A stretch of DNA of 11,023 nt from DAOUFU01 sp034429275 (GTDB lineage: Bacteria > Chloroflexota > Anaerolineae > Aggregatilineales > Aggregatilineaceae): NCBI GenBank assembly GCA_034429275.1, contig DAOUFU010000203.1:1-11023 (forward strand). The letters are read 5' to 3'. Below the pieces are notes generated by a model. The model made no database searches and had not been told where the DNA came from. It saw nothing but the letters and a program-made list of their open reading frames with translations. Position 1 is the stretch's first letter. Each line of letters starts with the position of its first letter. Positions 1 to 6,136 of this stretch are shown in pieces. Both the position numbers and the translations under genes were made by a program.

Positions 1-965
1 GCGCCGGAGCGCGACGCGCTGGAGATGGGGCCGGAGATCGGCGCGGGCAGCGAACCGGGGCGCGGCGTCGAGCGCAGCTTGACCGGCGTGGTGAAAAAAT
101 TGGTCGCCTCGCCCATCTGGTCGGCGGCGGCGTCCTGAAAAGCCGCCGCGAATGCACCCGCCGAAGGATAACGGTCCGCCGGGGATTTGGACATCGCCTT
201 GGCCAGCGTATCGGCCAGCACCAGCGGCAGATCGCGCCGCTTGTCGGTAATCGGGACCGGGTCTTCGTGCAGGTGAGCGTGCAGCAGGGCGTAGGGTGTG
301 GTCGTCTGGAAGGGCAGCGTATCGGTCAGCACCTGGTAAGCGGTCACCGCCAGCGCGTACTGGTCCGCTGCCGGGGTCAGCGGCTCGGAGCGCCACTGTT
401 CGGGCGGCATATAGGCGGGCGTGCCGATGGGCGTATTCGAGGCAGTCAGCGACGTGGTGGACTCCATCAGCTTGGCGATGCCGAAGTCCACCAGGTAGGC
501 CGCGCCCTGGTCGTCGAACATGATGTTGCTCGGCTTGATGTCGCGGTGAATCACGCCGCGCCCGTGCGCATAATCGAGCGCGCTGCCCAGTTGCACCAGC
601 ATCCGCGCCACCTCGCCCACAGAGGGCAGCGGGCGTTCTTGCTGATCGCGCTGCTTCATGCGGTCGGCCAGCGTGCCGCCGGTGAGGAAGCGCATCACCA
701 CGTAGCTGATCTCGCCCTGCACGCCGTAATCGTACACCGGGCCGATGTGTGCGTGCTCCAGCGCCGCCGCCGTCTTGGCTTCCTGGTAAAAGCGGTCGAG
801 GTAGCCCCGCTCGGCGGCGAGGCTGGGCGTCAGCACTTTGATCGCAACCGTGCGTTCCAGGTTGAGCTGAACGCCGCGATAGACCACGCCCATCCCCCCC
901 ATGCCAAGCAGCGATTGGAGTTCGTATTGGCCGAGCACCTGCCCGGCAAGGTTTTGAATGTTCAT
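1..965 (-). CDS. Ser/Thr protein kinase, PknB-like (C-terminus beyond the left edge)
   Basis: Reading the minus strand from the ATG at 965 gives 321 open codons that run off the window. This is a Hanks-type kinase, which transfers phosphate from ATP to Ser/Thr of proteins. Visible motifs: glycine-rich loop at residues 20-31 (LGMGGMGVVYRG), ATP-anchoring Lys43 in VAIKVL, helix-C Glu62, catalytic HRDIKPSN at 140-147 (Asp142), Mg-binding DFG at 160-162, helix-F Asp201 and Arg265. All catalytic residues are present. The usual APE after the activation loop reads PPE (GTPAYMPPEQW). The activation loop is Ser/Thr-rich (about 168-178), suiting autophosphorylation. After the kinase fold (about 14-280) a Pro/Ser/Thr-rich linker starts. 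In this family such linkers often lead to a membrane helix and sensor domain, but that part is not in view. The gene is divergent from the secreted WD40 gene at 1163. No strong ribosome site precedes the ATG; the start fits the usual distance to the G-loop. Confidence 0.97.
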   Translation of the reverse strand, partial: MNIQNLAGQVLGQYELQSLLGMGGMGVVYRGVQLNLERTVAIKVLTPSLAAERGYLDRFYQEAKTAAALEHAHIGPVYDYGVQGEISYVVMRFLTGGTLADRMKQRDQQERPLPSVGEVARMLVQLGSALDYAHGRGVIHRDIKPSNIMFDDQGAAYLVDFGIAKLMESTTSLTASNTPIGTPAYMPPEQWRSEPLTPAADQYALAVTAYQVLTDTLPFQTTTPYALLHAHLHEDPVPITDKRRDLPLVLADTLAKAMSKSPADRYPSAGAFAAAFQDAAADQMGEATNFFTTPVKLRSTPRPGSLPAPISGPISSASRSG

Positions 966-1016
966 GGTCTGGCAGTGGCCTATCCGCTCATGGGCACGAG
1001 GACAAATCTCTATGCA

Positions 1017-1046
1017 AGTATAAGCAGACTGCCTGCACGCTGCCAC
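1017..1046 (-). promoter_or_regulatory. candidate sigma-70 promoter for the kinase gene
   Basis: On the minus strand a -35-like GTGGCA (1041-1046) lies 18 bases before a -10 box TATACT (1017-1022, 5 of 6 matches). The predicted transcript would start near 1010 and leave a leader of about 45 bases. The rest of the divergent gap 966-1162 shows no gene and no convincing promoter for the plus-strand gene at 1163. Confidence 0.4.
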
Positions 1047-1162
1047 ATTGAGGGAAAACCGGGCGCAGGAAAAAATGAGCAGGTCTGTGCCATTTGCGCG
1101 ATAATCGACATGCTCTACTCGTTTAGCTCGTTGCATCTGCCCGGCATGATAAAAAGGACCCC

Positions 1163-2299
1163 ATGATGAAACACAAACTATCAGGTGTATGCATCGCCCT
1201 GGTGCTCATCTTGTCTGCCGCCACCGCCGCCGCCCAGAGTCCCACCCCGTCATTCCCCGTTCAGACCATTCCGCTGCCCGGAATCTCCGCCAACAACAAG
1301 AAGGTATCGCCCGATGGCCGGGTCGCGGCACTGTTCACCGGCTCAAACGCGCGAAGTATACTCAACTTCCCGGTGGCCGAATATGACGTGCGCGCGGCCC
1401 GGCTGCAAGGACTGTTGTTCGTCTGGCTAGTCGATCTCACCACCGGCGAGATGCTGGGCCGGCTGACCGATCTGACCGATTTTGCCGGTGACGTGGCCTT
1501 TTCACCGGATGGGACGCGGCTGGCCGCCTACCAGATGAACGGCGAAATCCTCGTGTGGGATGTCGCTTCGCGGGCACTGGTGAGCCGAATGATGGGACCG
1601 ATGGGCCAGGCAAAGCTGGCTTTTCTGCCGGATGGTTCATTGGTCGCTGCTATGCCCCTGATCCAGATCGGCCATTTCTTCGTCTGGGATACACAAACCG
1701 GGCACATCACCCATGTCTGGCATGTCAACCCGGATTCCTTCGGCGAGCTGATCATTTCGCGCACGCCGGAGAACTTCACCCACCAGTATTTCGCATTCGC
1801 CATCTCGCCCGATGGCGCGTCGATGGCAACGGCCAATCTCAACGGCGAGGTCATGCTGTGGGACCTCGCCACGCTGGAGCAGACCCTGGTCCAGCAGCCG
1901 TCCGAAAACCCGGCAGCCGTCAACATCATGACGCTGGCCTTCAGCACGGATGGAAAGCAACTGGTGTATTTCGACCGCGAGACCCAAATCACGCACTCTT
2001 GGGATACCACCTTGCGCAGTCCGGCGTATATGCTGCCCATCGGCGGACCGTCGTTCGCGCTCACCCCACAGGCTGACGCGCTGGCCTGGGTTGCGGAGAA
2101 CCAGTTGTGGTACGCCCGGCTGGACAATCCCGAAGCGGCCACCGCGATCATGGAGTTCCCGGAGGGGCTGACCGGCATATTCCAGCCGCGCTCGCCGCGT
2201 ATCTCGTTCTCGCCGGATGGCCGCCAGATCATCGTAGGCGAGTTCTGGCAGCAAAACGATGATGCAGGGAACACCCTGTTTGTGATTACGCTGCGATAA
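1163..2299 (+). CDS. secreted WD40-like beta-propeller protein
   Basis: This is a 378-residue exported protein with no enzymatic motif, probably a protein-interaction scaffold outside the cytoplasmic membrane. Residues 1-25 form a Sec signal peptide (MMKHK, then a hydrophobic stretch, ending ATAAAQ). The rest is a run of degenerate WD40-type blades: about 70-105 (WLVDLTTGE, VAFSPDGTRLAA), 108-145 (GEILVWDVASRAL), 150-190 (FLPDGSLVAA, FFVWDTQTGH), 210-240 (AISPDGASMATA, VMLWDLATLE), 255-290 (AFSTDGKQLVYF, SWDT), and a final one near 350-378 (ISFSPDGRQIIVGEF). The recurring SPDG and VWD/LWD signatures are clear, but the blades are less regular than in the propeller encoded at 7007. The A+G-rich AGGA at 1155-1158 sits 4 bases from the first ATG and 7 from the second (1166), so translation may really start at the second Met. 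The gene is transcribed away from the kinase. Confidence 0.9.
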   Translation: MMKHKLSGVCIALVLILSAATAAAQSPTPSFPVQTIPLPGISANNKKVSPDGRVAALFTGSNARSILNFPVAEYDVRAARLQGLLFVWLVDLTTGEMLGRLTDLTDFAGDVAFSPDGTRLAAYQMNGEILVWDVASRALVSRMMGPMGQAKLAFLPDGSLVAAMPLIQIGHFFVWDTQTGHITHVWHVNPDSFGELIISRTPENFTHQYFAFAISPDGASMATANLNGEVMLWDLATLEQTLVQQPSENPAAVNIMTLAFSTDGKQLVYFDRETQITHSWDTTLRSPAYMLPIGGPSFALTPQADALAWVAENQLWYARLDNPEAATAIMEFPEGLTGIFQPRSPRISFSPDGRQIIVGEFWQQNDDAGNTLFVITLR

Positions 2300-2344
2300 C
2301 AGGGGCGAACCAGCGCTCACACGGGGCGCATCCCGGTTAACAGG

Positions 2345-2387
2345 CAGGCATTCGGCATCGGGACCACGATGAGTCGCCGAATACCTG
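2345..2387. repeat. interrupted stem-loop at the left end of dispersed repeat copy 1
   Basis: CAGG-c-ATTCGGC (2345-2356) pairs with GCCGAAT-a-CCTG (2376-2387), with an inner ATCG/CGAT pair (2357-2360 and 2367-2370) around a GGACCA loop. A five-base bulge (GAGTC) lies on the 3' side. It follows the WD40 gene by 45 bases but has no T-tract, so it is not a standard intrinsic terminator. Confidence 0.6.
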
Positions 2388-2591
2388 GCCTCACCTTCAC
2401 CGACAACGCGTCCTGCGAACACGTCCTGCGAACGCGTCCGCAGGGCGCGGCGTCGGTTGCCCCATCTCCGGAAATTTCCGGCTGAGGAGGCGGAGCGGCC
2501 CGGTTTTGGCTGCGTGGGAGTGAGACCAGCCCTTCGCCCTCCACATCCGATCAAATGGCCAAAGTGCATGAGGGCGCTTCGCTTTCCCTGA

Positions 2592-2614
2592 GCTTGCCCC
2601 ATTCAGGGGCAAGC
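2592..2614. repeat. perfect 9-bp hairpin at the right end of repeat copy 1
   Basis: GCTTGCCCC (2592-2600) and GGGGCAAGC (2606-2614) form a perfect stem with loop ATTCA. No T-tract follows on either strand, so this looks like a structural end of the repeat element rather than a terminator. Confidence 0.7.
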
Positions 2615-2694
2615 GATGCACGCCACCCAAAATGATTCCTGGGGCGCGTCAACCCGCACTCCCATCGGAATTTCACCGTTCAGCCCTCGTTGTG

Positions 2695-2703
2695 TGCTAA
2701 GAT
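2695..2703 (+). promoter_or_regulatory. candidate extended -10 promoter for the PLA2-like gene
   Basis: TG-C-TAAGAT (TG at 2695-2696, -10 box 2698-2703) fits an extended -10 element. No good -35 lies at normal distance. Transcription would start near 2710, about 85 bases before the chosen start codon. Confidence 0.3.
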
Positions 2704-2784
2704 AGGGTATCCAACTGGCACCTCTCCAGCGCAGTCGATAATTGCTCGTCCCTCACTATGGTCCTGGTTCCCTATCCCAGACTC

Positions 2785-2790
2785 GGAGGT
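2785..2790 (+). promoter_or_regulatory. ribosome binding site fixing the start at 2795
   Basis: GGAGGT (2785-2790) lies 4 bases before the ATG at 2795. It decides against the in-frame upstream ATG at 2690, which would place 35 residues in front of an obvious signal peptide. Confidence 0.8.
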
Positions 2791-2794
2791 CGAG

Positions 2795-4567
2795 ATGTTC
2801 CGTTCCAGACTGCTGTACACCACCTTTGTGCTCGTCCTGCTGTTTGCCCCGGCAATAATCCCTGATCCGCACGCCGCCCCACTACTCATCACTGCACGTG
2901 CGCAGGAACCGGAAACCAACGGCTGTGGAGCTGATTGGTTCCCCGTCCCGGATGGCCCTTTGCTTTCGCAGTTATTGACCTGGTGGAATGCCGACGTATT
3001 CCTGGATGCCTGCAATGCTCACGATATCTGCTATGCCACGGCGGGAAAAAGCCAGACCGACTGTGACAACGCCTTTTGGGCCGACCTGCTAGCCTCGTGT
3101 AACACCTGGCCGGGGATCATTGATCCCACCTGCCCCACATTCGCCCATTTGTACTTTGCCGCTGTGACTTCGTTTGGCGGCATCGCCTTTGAGGATGCTC
3201 AGGGGCCACCCAAAGGCCAGATACTATCCACAATGGCCGAAGTCATCGACGGAGATGAACTGGTTGTTGTCGTCGCCGTCGCCAATACGGGTGGATATGG
3301 CGAATTTGGAGTTGAGCTGCGGGCGGCGAATGGCGAACTGGTGGACGAAGAGCCAGACGGCTACTGGCAGGATATTCTCGCCGGAGGCACCGCCTTGTTC
3401 ACCCTCACGACGAACTGGGACCCTTTCTGGAATATCTTCGACGTGGGAACCATCGCGTATGTCGTGCTGGTTGAGGAAGAAAGCGGGGATCACGACAGCG
3501 AAGAGTTGGCCGATCTCCCCATGCCCGGCGCTGATATCAACCAGGTCACCACCTACAAAATCGACGATTGGTGGGGTGATGACGAATTTGAAGCCTGCGT
3601 GACCTTCACCAATACAGGCCGAGCGCAAGGCGAGTTCGATGTCAAGTTGTTTGGTGAGGACGGCACCTTCATCGACGAAGAACCGGATGGCTACTGGCTC
3701 GATGTTGACGCTGGAACTCAGGTGGAAATTTGCGTCGGGACCAACTACATCTGGGAATCGTGGAGCGACCTCGGCGACAGCTTCACGGTAGTGGTTAACG
3801 AGGAACACCTGGGCGAAATGGGCCGCTACGCAGGCAACCTCAACAGTGCCAGCGCGGCTCAATCACCACACGGCGGCGCTGTGGCCTACTTCGTACCTGA
3901 TGGCCCAATCAAGACCGGGTGGGAAGTGCTCGAAACCCGGATGATCGACCCGGCGCCGCCCGATGGGCAAGGCCTGCTAACGGTAAAGTCGAGCGGAAGT
4001 TATGGCGTATTCGCGGCGGGCAGTGACAGCAGTGTGTGGTCGTGGACTGGCGATTGGACCATACAACTCCCCCCAGGAACGTATACCATCCGTGACAACC
4101 TGACTAACCTGATCGGTGAGGCCATGGTCCAGGGCGCAATGGAGACGGTCCTCGCGGTCGATATGGGGACGTTGGTCGTGATGGACCCCGGCCAGGCTGG
4201 TTACGCGCTCTTTCCGGCGGGCAGCGATACTGAAGTCTCTTCGTGGCGGGGCGATTGGACGTTCGGCCTCAAGAGCGGTGACTACGAGATCAGAGACCCC
4301 GCAGGCGCAGTGATTGCACGGGCGACTGTTGGGCGCGGAGCCACCACCACGGCGGACCTGCCTACCGGCAGCCTGGTCGTCTCCGACCCCGGCGCAGCCG
4401 GCTTTGAGGTCTACCCCGCAGGCAGCGACACCCGTCTCTGGGAGTGGCGGGGCGACTGGACGTTAGGTCTCTACGCCGGTGAGTACGAAATTCGCCGGGG
4501 CGAGACCATGCTTGGCCATGTCACTATCCGACGAGGTGAGACAACGACATTCAGCGTTGGGAACTGA
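2795..4567 (+). CDS. secreted multidomain protein with N-terminal phospholipase A2-like domain
   Basis: The protein has 590 residues. Residues 1-36 are a signal peptide with likely cleavage after ARA36. Residues 42-113 look like a secreted phospholipase A2, which hydrolyses the sn-2 ester of phospholipids using a His-Asp pair and calcium. NGCG (42-45) is followed by ACNAHDICY (72-80, with His76-Asp77), then a GKS (84-86) and DCDNAF (89-94). The spacing resembles group XII PLA2 as I remember it, although the usual Cys in its TCGKS motif is Ala here (TAGKS). Six Cys (44, 73, 79, 90, 102, 113) could form three disulfides. Residues about 143-345 hold two beta-rich repeats, each with DEEPDGYW (184-191 and 294-301). 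Residues 393-590 hold three 67-residue repeats marked by AGSD and GDWT. Enzyme activity is not proven, and the calcium loop is only partly recognisable. GC content looks lower than in the lipoprotein operon. The gene converges on the acetyltransferase gene. Confidence 0.85.
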   Translation: MFRSRLLYTTFVLVLLFAPAIIPDPHAAPLLITARAQEPETNGCGADWFPVPDGPLLSQLLTWWNADVFLDACNAHDICYATAGKSQTDCDNAFWADLLASCNTWPGIIDPTCPTFAHLYFAAVTSFGGIAFEDAQGPPKGQILSTMAEVIDGDELVVVVAVANTGGYGEFGVELRAANGELVDEEPDGYWQDILAGGTALFTLTTNWDPFWNIFDVGTIAYVVLVEEESGDHDSEELADLPMPGADINQVTTYKIDDWWGDDEFEACVTFTNTGRAQGEFDVKLFGEDGTFIDEEPDGYWLDVDAGTQVEICVGTNYIWESWSDLGDSFTVVVNEEHLGEMGRYAGNLNSASAAQSPHGGAVAYFVPDGPIKTGWEVLETRMIDPAPPDGQGLLTVKSSGSYGVFAAGSDSSVWSWTGDWTIQLPPGTYTIRDNLTNLIGEAMVQGAMETVLAVDMGTLVVMDPGQAGYALFPAGSDTEVSSWRGDWTFGLKSGDYEIRDPAGAVIARATVGRGATTTADLPTGSLVVSDPGAAGFEVYPAGSDTRLWEWRGDWTLGLYAGEYEIRRGETMLGHVTIRRGETTTFSVGN

Positions 4568-4580
4568 AATCATACCCCTC

Positions 4581-4725
4581 CACGCTCATAGATCGCGCGT
4601 GTCGGCTTCCACGCTCACAGATCGCGCGTGTCGGCTTCCACGCTCACAAATCGCGCGTGTCGGCATCCACGCTCACAAATCGCGCGTGTCGGCTTCCACG
4701 CTCATAGATCGCGCGTGTCGGTGTA
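4581..4725. repeat. five tandem 29-bp direct repeats spanning the 3' end of the acetyltransferase gene
   Basis: Five contiguous units of exactly 29 bp start at 4581, 4610, 4639, 4668 and 4697. Each begins CACGCTCA and contains ATCGCGCGTGTCGG. Units differ at only a few positions; the first and last share CATAGA, while the inner ones have CACAGA or CACAAA. The last unit diverges after GTCGG because it enters the coding end of the minus-strand gene. On the minus strand each unit contains the gene's TGA stop context. A GCGTG/CACGC pair across each junction could form a small 5-bp stem. There are no spacers, so this is not CRISPR. It fills the gap between two convergent genes, where no intrinsic terminator is visible. 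Confidence 0.95.
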
Positions 4726-5676
4726 GACGGGGGCATCTTGCCAATCGGGGACCCAACCGGGCCGCAGCGATTTGAACATCAACCAGTAATCCATCTGGTT
4801 GGCGGCTTCGGAAAAGAGGAAGGTCGGCACCCGGTCCATGCGGTCGATCAGCAGCGTGATCCGGCTGACGCTCTCGCCCACCGACACGTCGCGCAGCGCG
4901 TCGAAGACGCTGCGCAGCAGGGGCGCGTTATGCGTGCCGACCTCGTCGAACAGCCGCAGATTCTTCGCCCACCGCTGGACATCGCCTTCTACCGGGAACG
5001 GTTGATCGGCGGGCCACTGCTGGTAAACATAACTCTGGTCGAACAGGCTCATTCCGGCCACGCGCGAGTCGCCCAGGTCAACCGTCCAGCGTTGGAAGCC
5101 AAAATCCTTGACGCGCTCGGCCACGTCCGGCACATACAGGTCGCGGCTGCTGTGCACGGCCCGCACCACGTCCTGATCAGCGGTGTGATCGTCGGACTGG
5201 CGGGGCATCCATTCGGGAAATTCGATGGCGGGGAACGGGTAATAGAACAACATCAACAACTGGCGCACTCGCCGGTAGCCTGCCTGCTCGAACAAGCGCA
5301 TAGAGGGCAGGTTCGAGGCCACGACATCGGCATAGACGCCGTCGATCTCGCGCTCGAACAGGTAATCATCGACGGCATCGACCAGCGCCCGCCCGATCCC
5401 CCGGCGGCGGAAATTGGGATGTGTGCGCAGGTCGAAGACATAGCCCAGCGAGACCGGCTCGCCGCCGATATGCGTGCGCTTAACCCCCAGCCCGATCACC
5501 CCGATCAACGCCCCCTGCTCTTCGGCCACCAGCAGTTGGTGATCCGAGAACAGCGCCGCCCGGTCGATGAAGCGCCGCCGGTAGTGGACAAACGGCTCCG
5601 GCAGGCCGCGCGGGCACAGCCGTTCCAATGCCATCAAGGCCGAATCATCGTCGGGGTGGTAGTTGCGGATACGCAT
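4702..5676 (-). CDS. GNAT-family N-acetyltransferase, long form
   Basis: This 324-residue protein has an N-terminal GNAT fold (about 1-145), which moves an acetyl group from acetyl-CoA to an amine. Motif A lies at 79-98, with the pyrophosphate-binding RRRGIG (90-95) and the preceding strand YVFDLRTHP. Motif B is about 120-137 (ASNLPSMRLFEQAGYRRV). The start (MRIRNYHPDDD) is typical of the family. Residues 150-324 form a second half, with aromatic-rich strands such as MDYWLMFKSL, that I do not recognise. It may be a degenerate second GNAT fold, since tandem GNAT proteins have about this length. The substrate is unknown. The last five codons (DTRDL) and the stop lie inside the fifth 29-bp repeat unit. 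The gene is divergent from the V4R gene and has a good promoter at 5730-5758. Confidence 0.9.
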   Translation of the reverse strand: MRIRNYHPDDDSALMALERLCPRGLPEPFVHYRRRFIDRAALFSDHQLLVAEEQGALIGVIGLGVKRTHIGGEPVSLGYVFDLRTHPNFRRRGIGRALVDAVDDYLFEREIDGVYADVVASNLPSMRLFEQAGYRRVRQLLMLFYYPFPAIEFPEWMPRQSDDHTADQDVVRAVHSSRDLYVPDVAERVKDFGFQRWTVDLGDSRVAGMSLFDQSYVYQQWPADQPFPVEGDVQRWAKNLRLFDEVGTHNAPLLRSVFDALRDVSVGESVSRITLLIDRMDRVPTFLFSEAANQMDYWLMFKSLRPGWVPDWQDAPVYTDTRDL

Positions 5677-5729
5677 CGGTCAGGCCCTATTGCGGGCACC
5701 GGTCATCAGGCAGGCGCACAGATCAATCC

Positions 5730-5758
5730 ATTCTACCTTAATACACAATCAATGCTAA
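5730..5758 (-). promoter_or_regulatory. sigma-70 promoter for the acetyltransferase gene
   Basis: On the minus strand TTAGCA (5753-5758) and TAGAAT (5730-5735) are separated by exactly 17 bases. They match consensus at 4 of 6 and 5 of 6 positions. The predicted transcript starts near 5723, with a leader of about 47 bases before the ATG at 5676. Confidence 0.6.
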
Positions 5759-5769
5759 CGCCAGCATTG
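5750..5769. promoter_or_regulatory. inverted repeat over the -35 box (operator candidate)
   Basis: CAATGCT (5750-5756) and AGCATTG (5763-5769) form a perfect 7-bp inverted repeat with a 6-base centre. It covers most of the -35 element of the acetyltransferase promoter. This is the size and position expected for a dimeric repressor site; no regulator gene is adjacent. Confidence 0.45.
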
Positions 5770-5775
5770 CGCGTC

Positions 5776-5794
5776 AATCCTAACCGAATCCTAA
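5776..5794. promoter_or_regulatory. 11-bp-period direct repeats (activator site candidate)
   Basis: AATCCTAA occurs at 5776-5783 and again at 5787-5794, so the copies are offset by 11 bp, about one helical turn. They lie just upstream of the -35 box on the minus strand. OmpR/PhoB-type response regulators bind direct repeats with this period; the assignment is inference. Confidence 0.4.
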
Positions 5795-5937
5795 TCTTGA
5801 CCCGTCCCGTATGATCGCCCGAATCGGTGCGCTGCCCCGCTTGCACTCGGCCCAGTTGCCGACTATACTCCTCACCAGTGCAGCGAACGGGTTGCTGGGG
5901 TGGTTCCCGGTCGCGGCGGCAGTGAGAAGGCTCGCCC

Positions 5938-5966
5938 TTGACAATGCGTCCCAAACCCCCCATAGT
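5938..5966 (+). promoter_or_regulatory. sigma-70 promoter upstream of the V4R gene
   Basis: TTGACA (5938-5943) is a perfect -35 box, followed after 17 bases by CATAGT (5961-5966, 4 of 6). The inverted repeat CATAG-TTAAG-CTATG (5961-5975) overlaps the -10 box and predicted start point. The leader to the ATG at 6147 would be about 170 bases. Confidence 0.55.
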
Positions 5967-6008
5967 TAAGCTATGTTTCAGGAACAATAGCGAGACTCAA
6001 CTCGCATT

Positions 6009-6037
6009 ATGGCATCGTGACCATTTTGGCGTATACT
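6009..6037 (+). promoter_or_regulatory. second, weaker promoter candidate for the V4R gene
   Basis: ATGGCA (6009-6014) and TATACT (6032-6037) are spaced by 17 bases, matching consensus at 4 of 6 and 5 of 6. Transcription from here would begin near 6044. A small hairpin (AGCGTCC at 6051-6057 with GGGCGCT at 6064-6070) would lie near the 5' end. I recognise no known riboswitch in this leader. Confidence 0.35.
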
Positions 6038-6131
6038 GGTGGAGAGGCGTAGCGTCCTGCTGAGGGCGCTCCTGGGCGGCCCGGCCATCGCCCCGCACGC
6101 CAGAGCACGGTCAGGGATCATCTCACCGATT

Positions 6132-6136
6132 GGAGG
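6132..6136 (+). promoter_or_regulatory. ribosome binding site fixing the start at 6147
   Basis: GGAGG (6132-6136) lies 10 bases before the ATG at 6147. The only longer reading uses a GTG at 6039 that touches the -10 region of a candidate promoter, so the ATG is preferred. Confidence 0.65.

Larger units (their letters stand above)
2345..2614 (-). repeat. MITE-like palindromic dispersed repeat, copy 1
   Basis: This non-coding block fills most of the gap 2300-2794. Its core at 2489-2510 is, over all 22 bases, the exact reverse complement of 10157-10178 in copy 2. Next to the core is a perfect 14-bp palindrome, CCGGAAATTTCCGG (2468-2481). An arm at 2518-2539 matches copy 2 (10242-10263) at 19 of 22 positions in the same orientation. 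An inverted version of the arm (CTGGCCTCACC, 2385-2395) lies on the left. A 13-bp unit beginning CGTCCTGCGAAC is repeated in tandem at 2409-2434, with a partial third unit. The right end is a 9-bp hairpin. There is no transposase and no credible ORF inside. Boundaries are approximate. Confidence 0.7.

Noticed and set aside
267..1166. 299-codon plus-strand ORF over the kinase gene
   Set aside because: It lies antisense to clear kinase motifs and its His/Arg-rich sequence is typical of a GC-rich shadow frame.
1637..2602. 321-codon minus-strand ORF reaching into repeat copy 1
   Set aside because: Most of it is antisense to the WD40 gene and it ends in palindromic repeat DNA, with no recognisable motif.
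2690..2794. 35-codon N-terminal extension of the PLA2-like protein
   Set aside because: The ATG at 2690 has no ribosome site and would bury the signal peptide, while the ATG at 2795 has GGAGGT at good distance.
4581..4725. Possible CRISPR array from regularly spaced 29-bp repeats
   Set aside because: The units are directly adjacent with no variable spacers, and there is no leader and no cas gene. It is a simple tandem repeat.
4479..4775. 98-codon plus-strand ORF across the 29-bp repeats
   Set aside because: It overlaps the end of the PLA2-like gene in another frame. It stays open only because the array happens to lack stops on that strand, and it has no ribosome site.
4738..5814. 358-codon plus-strand ORF opposite the acetyltransferase gene
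   Set aside because: The minus frame has clear GNAT motifs, and the plus frame also runs through the promoter region of that gene.
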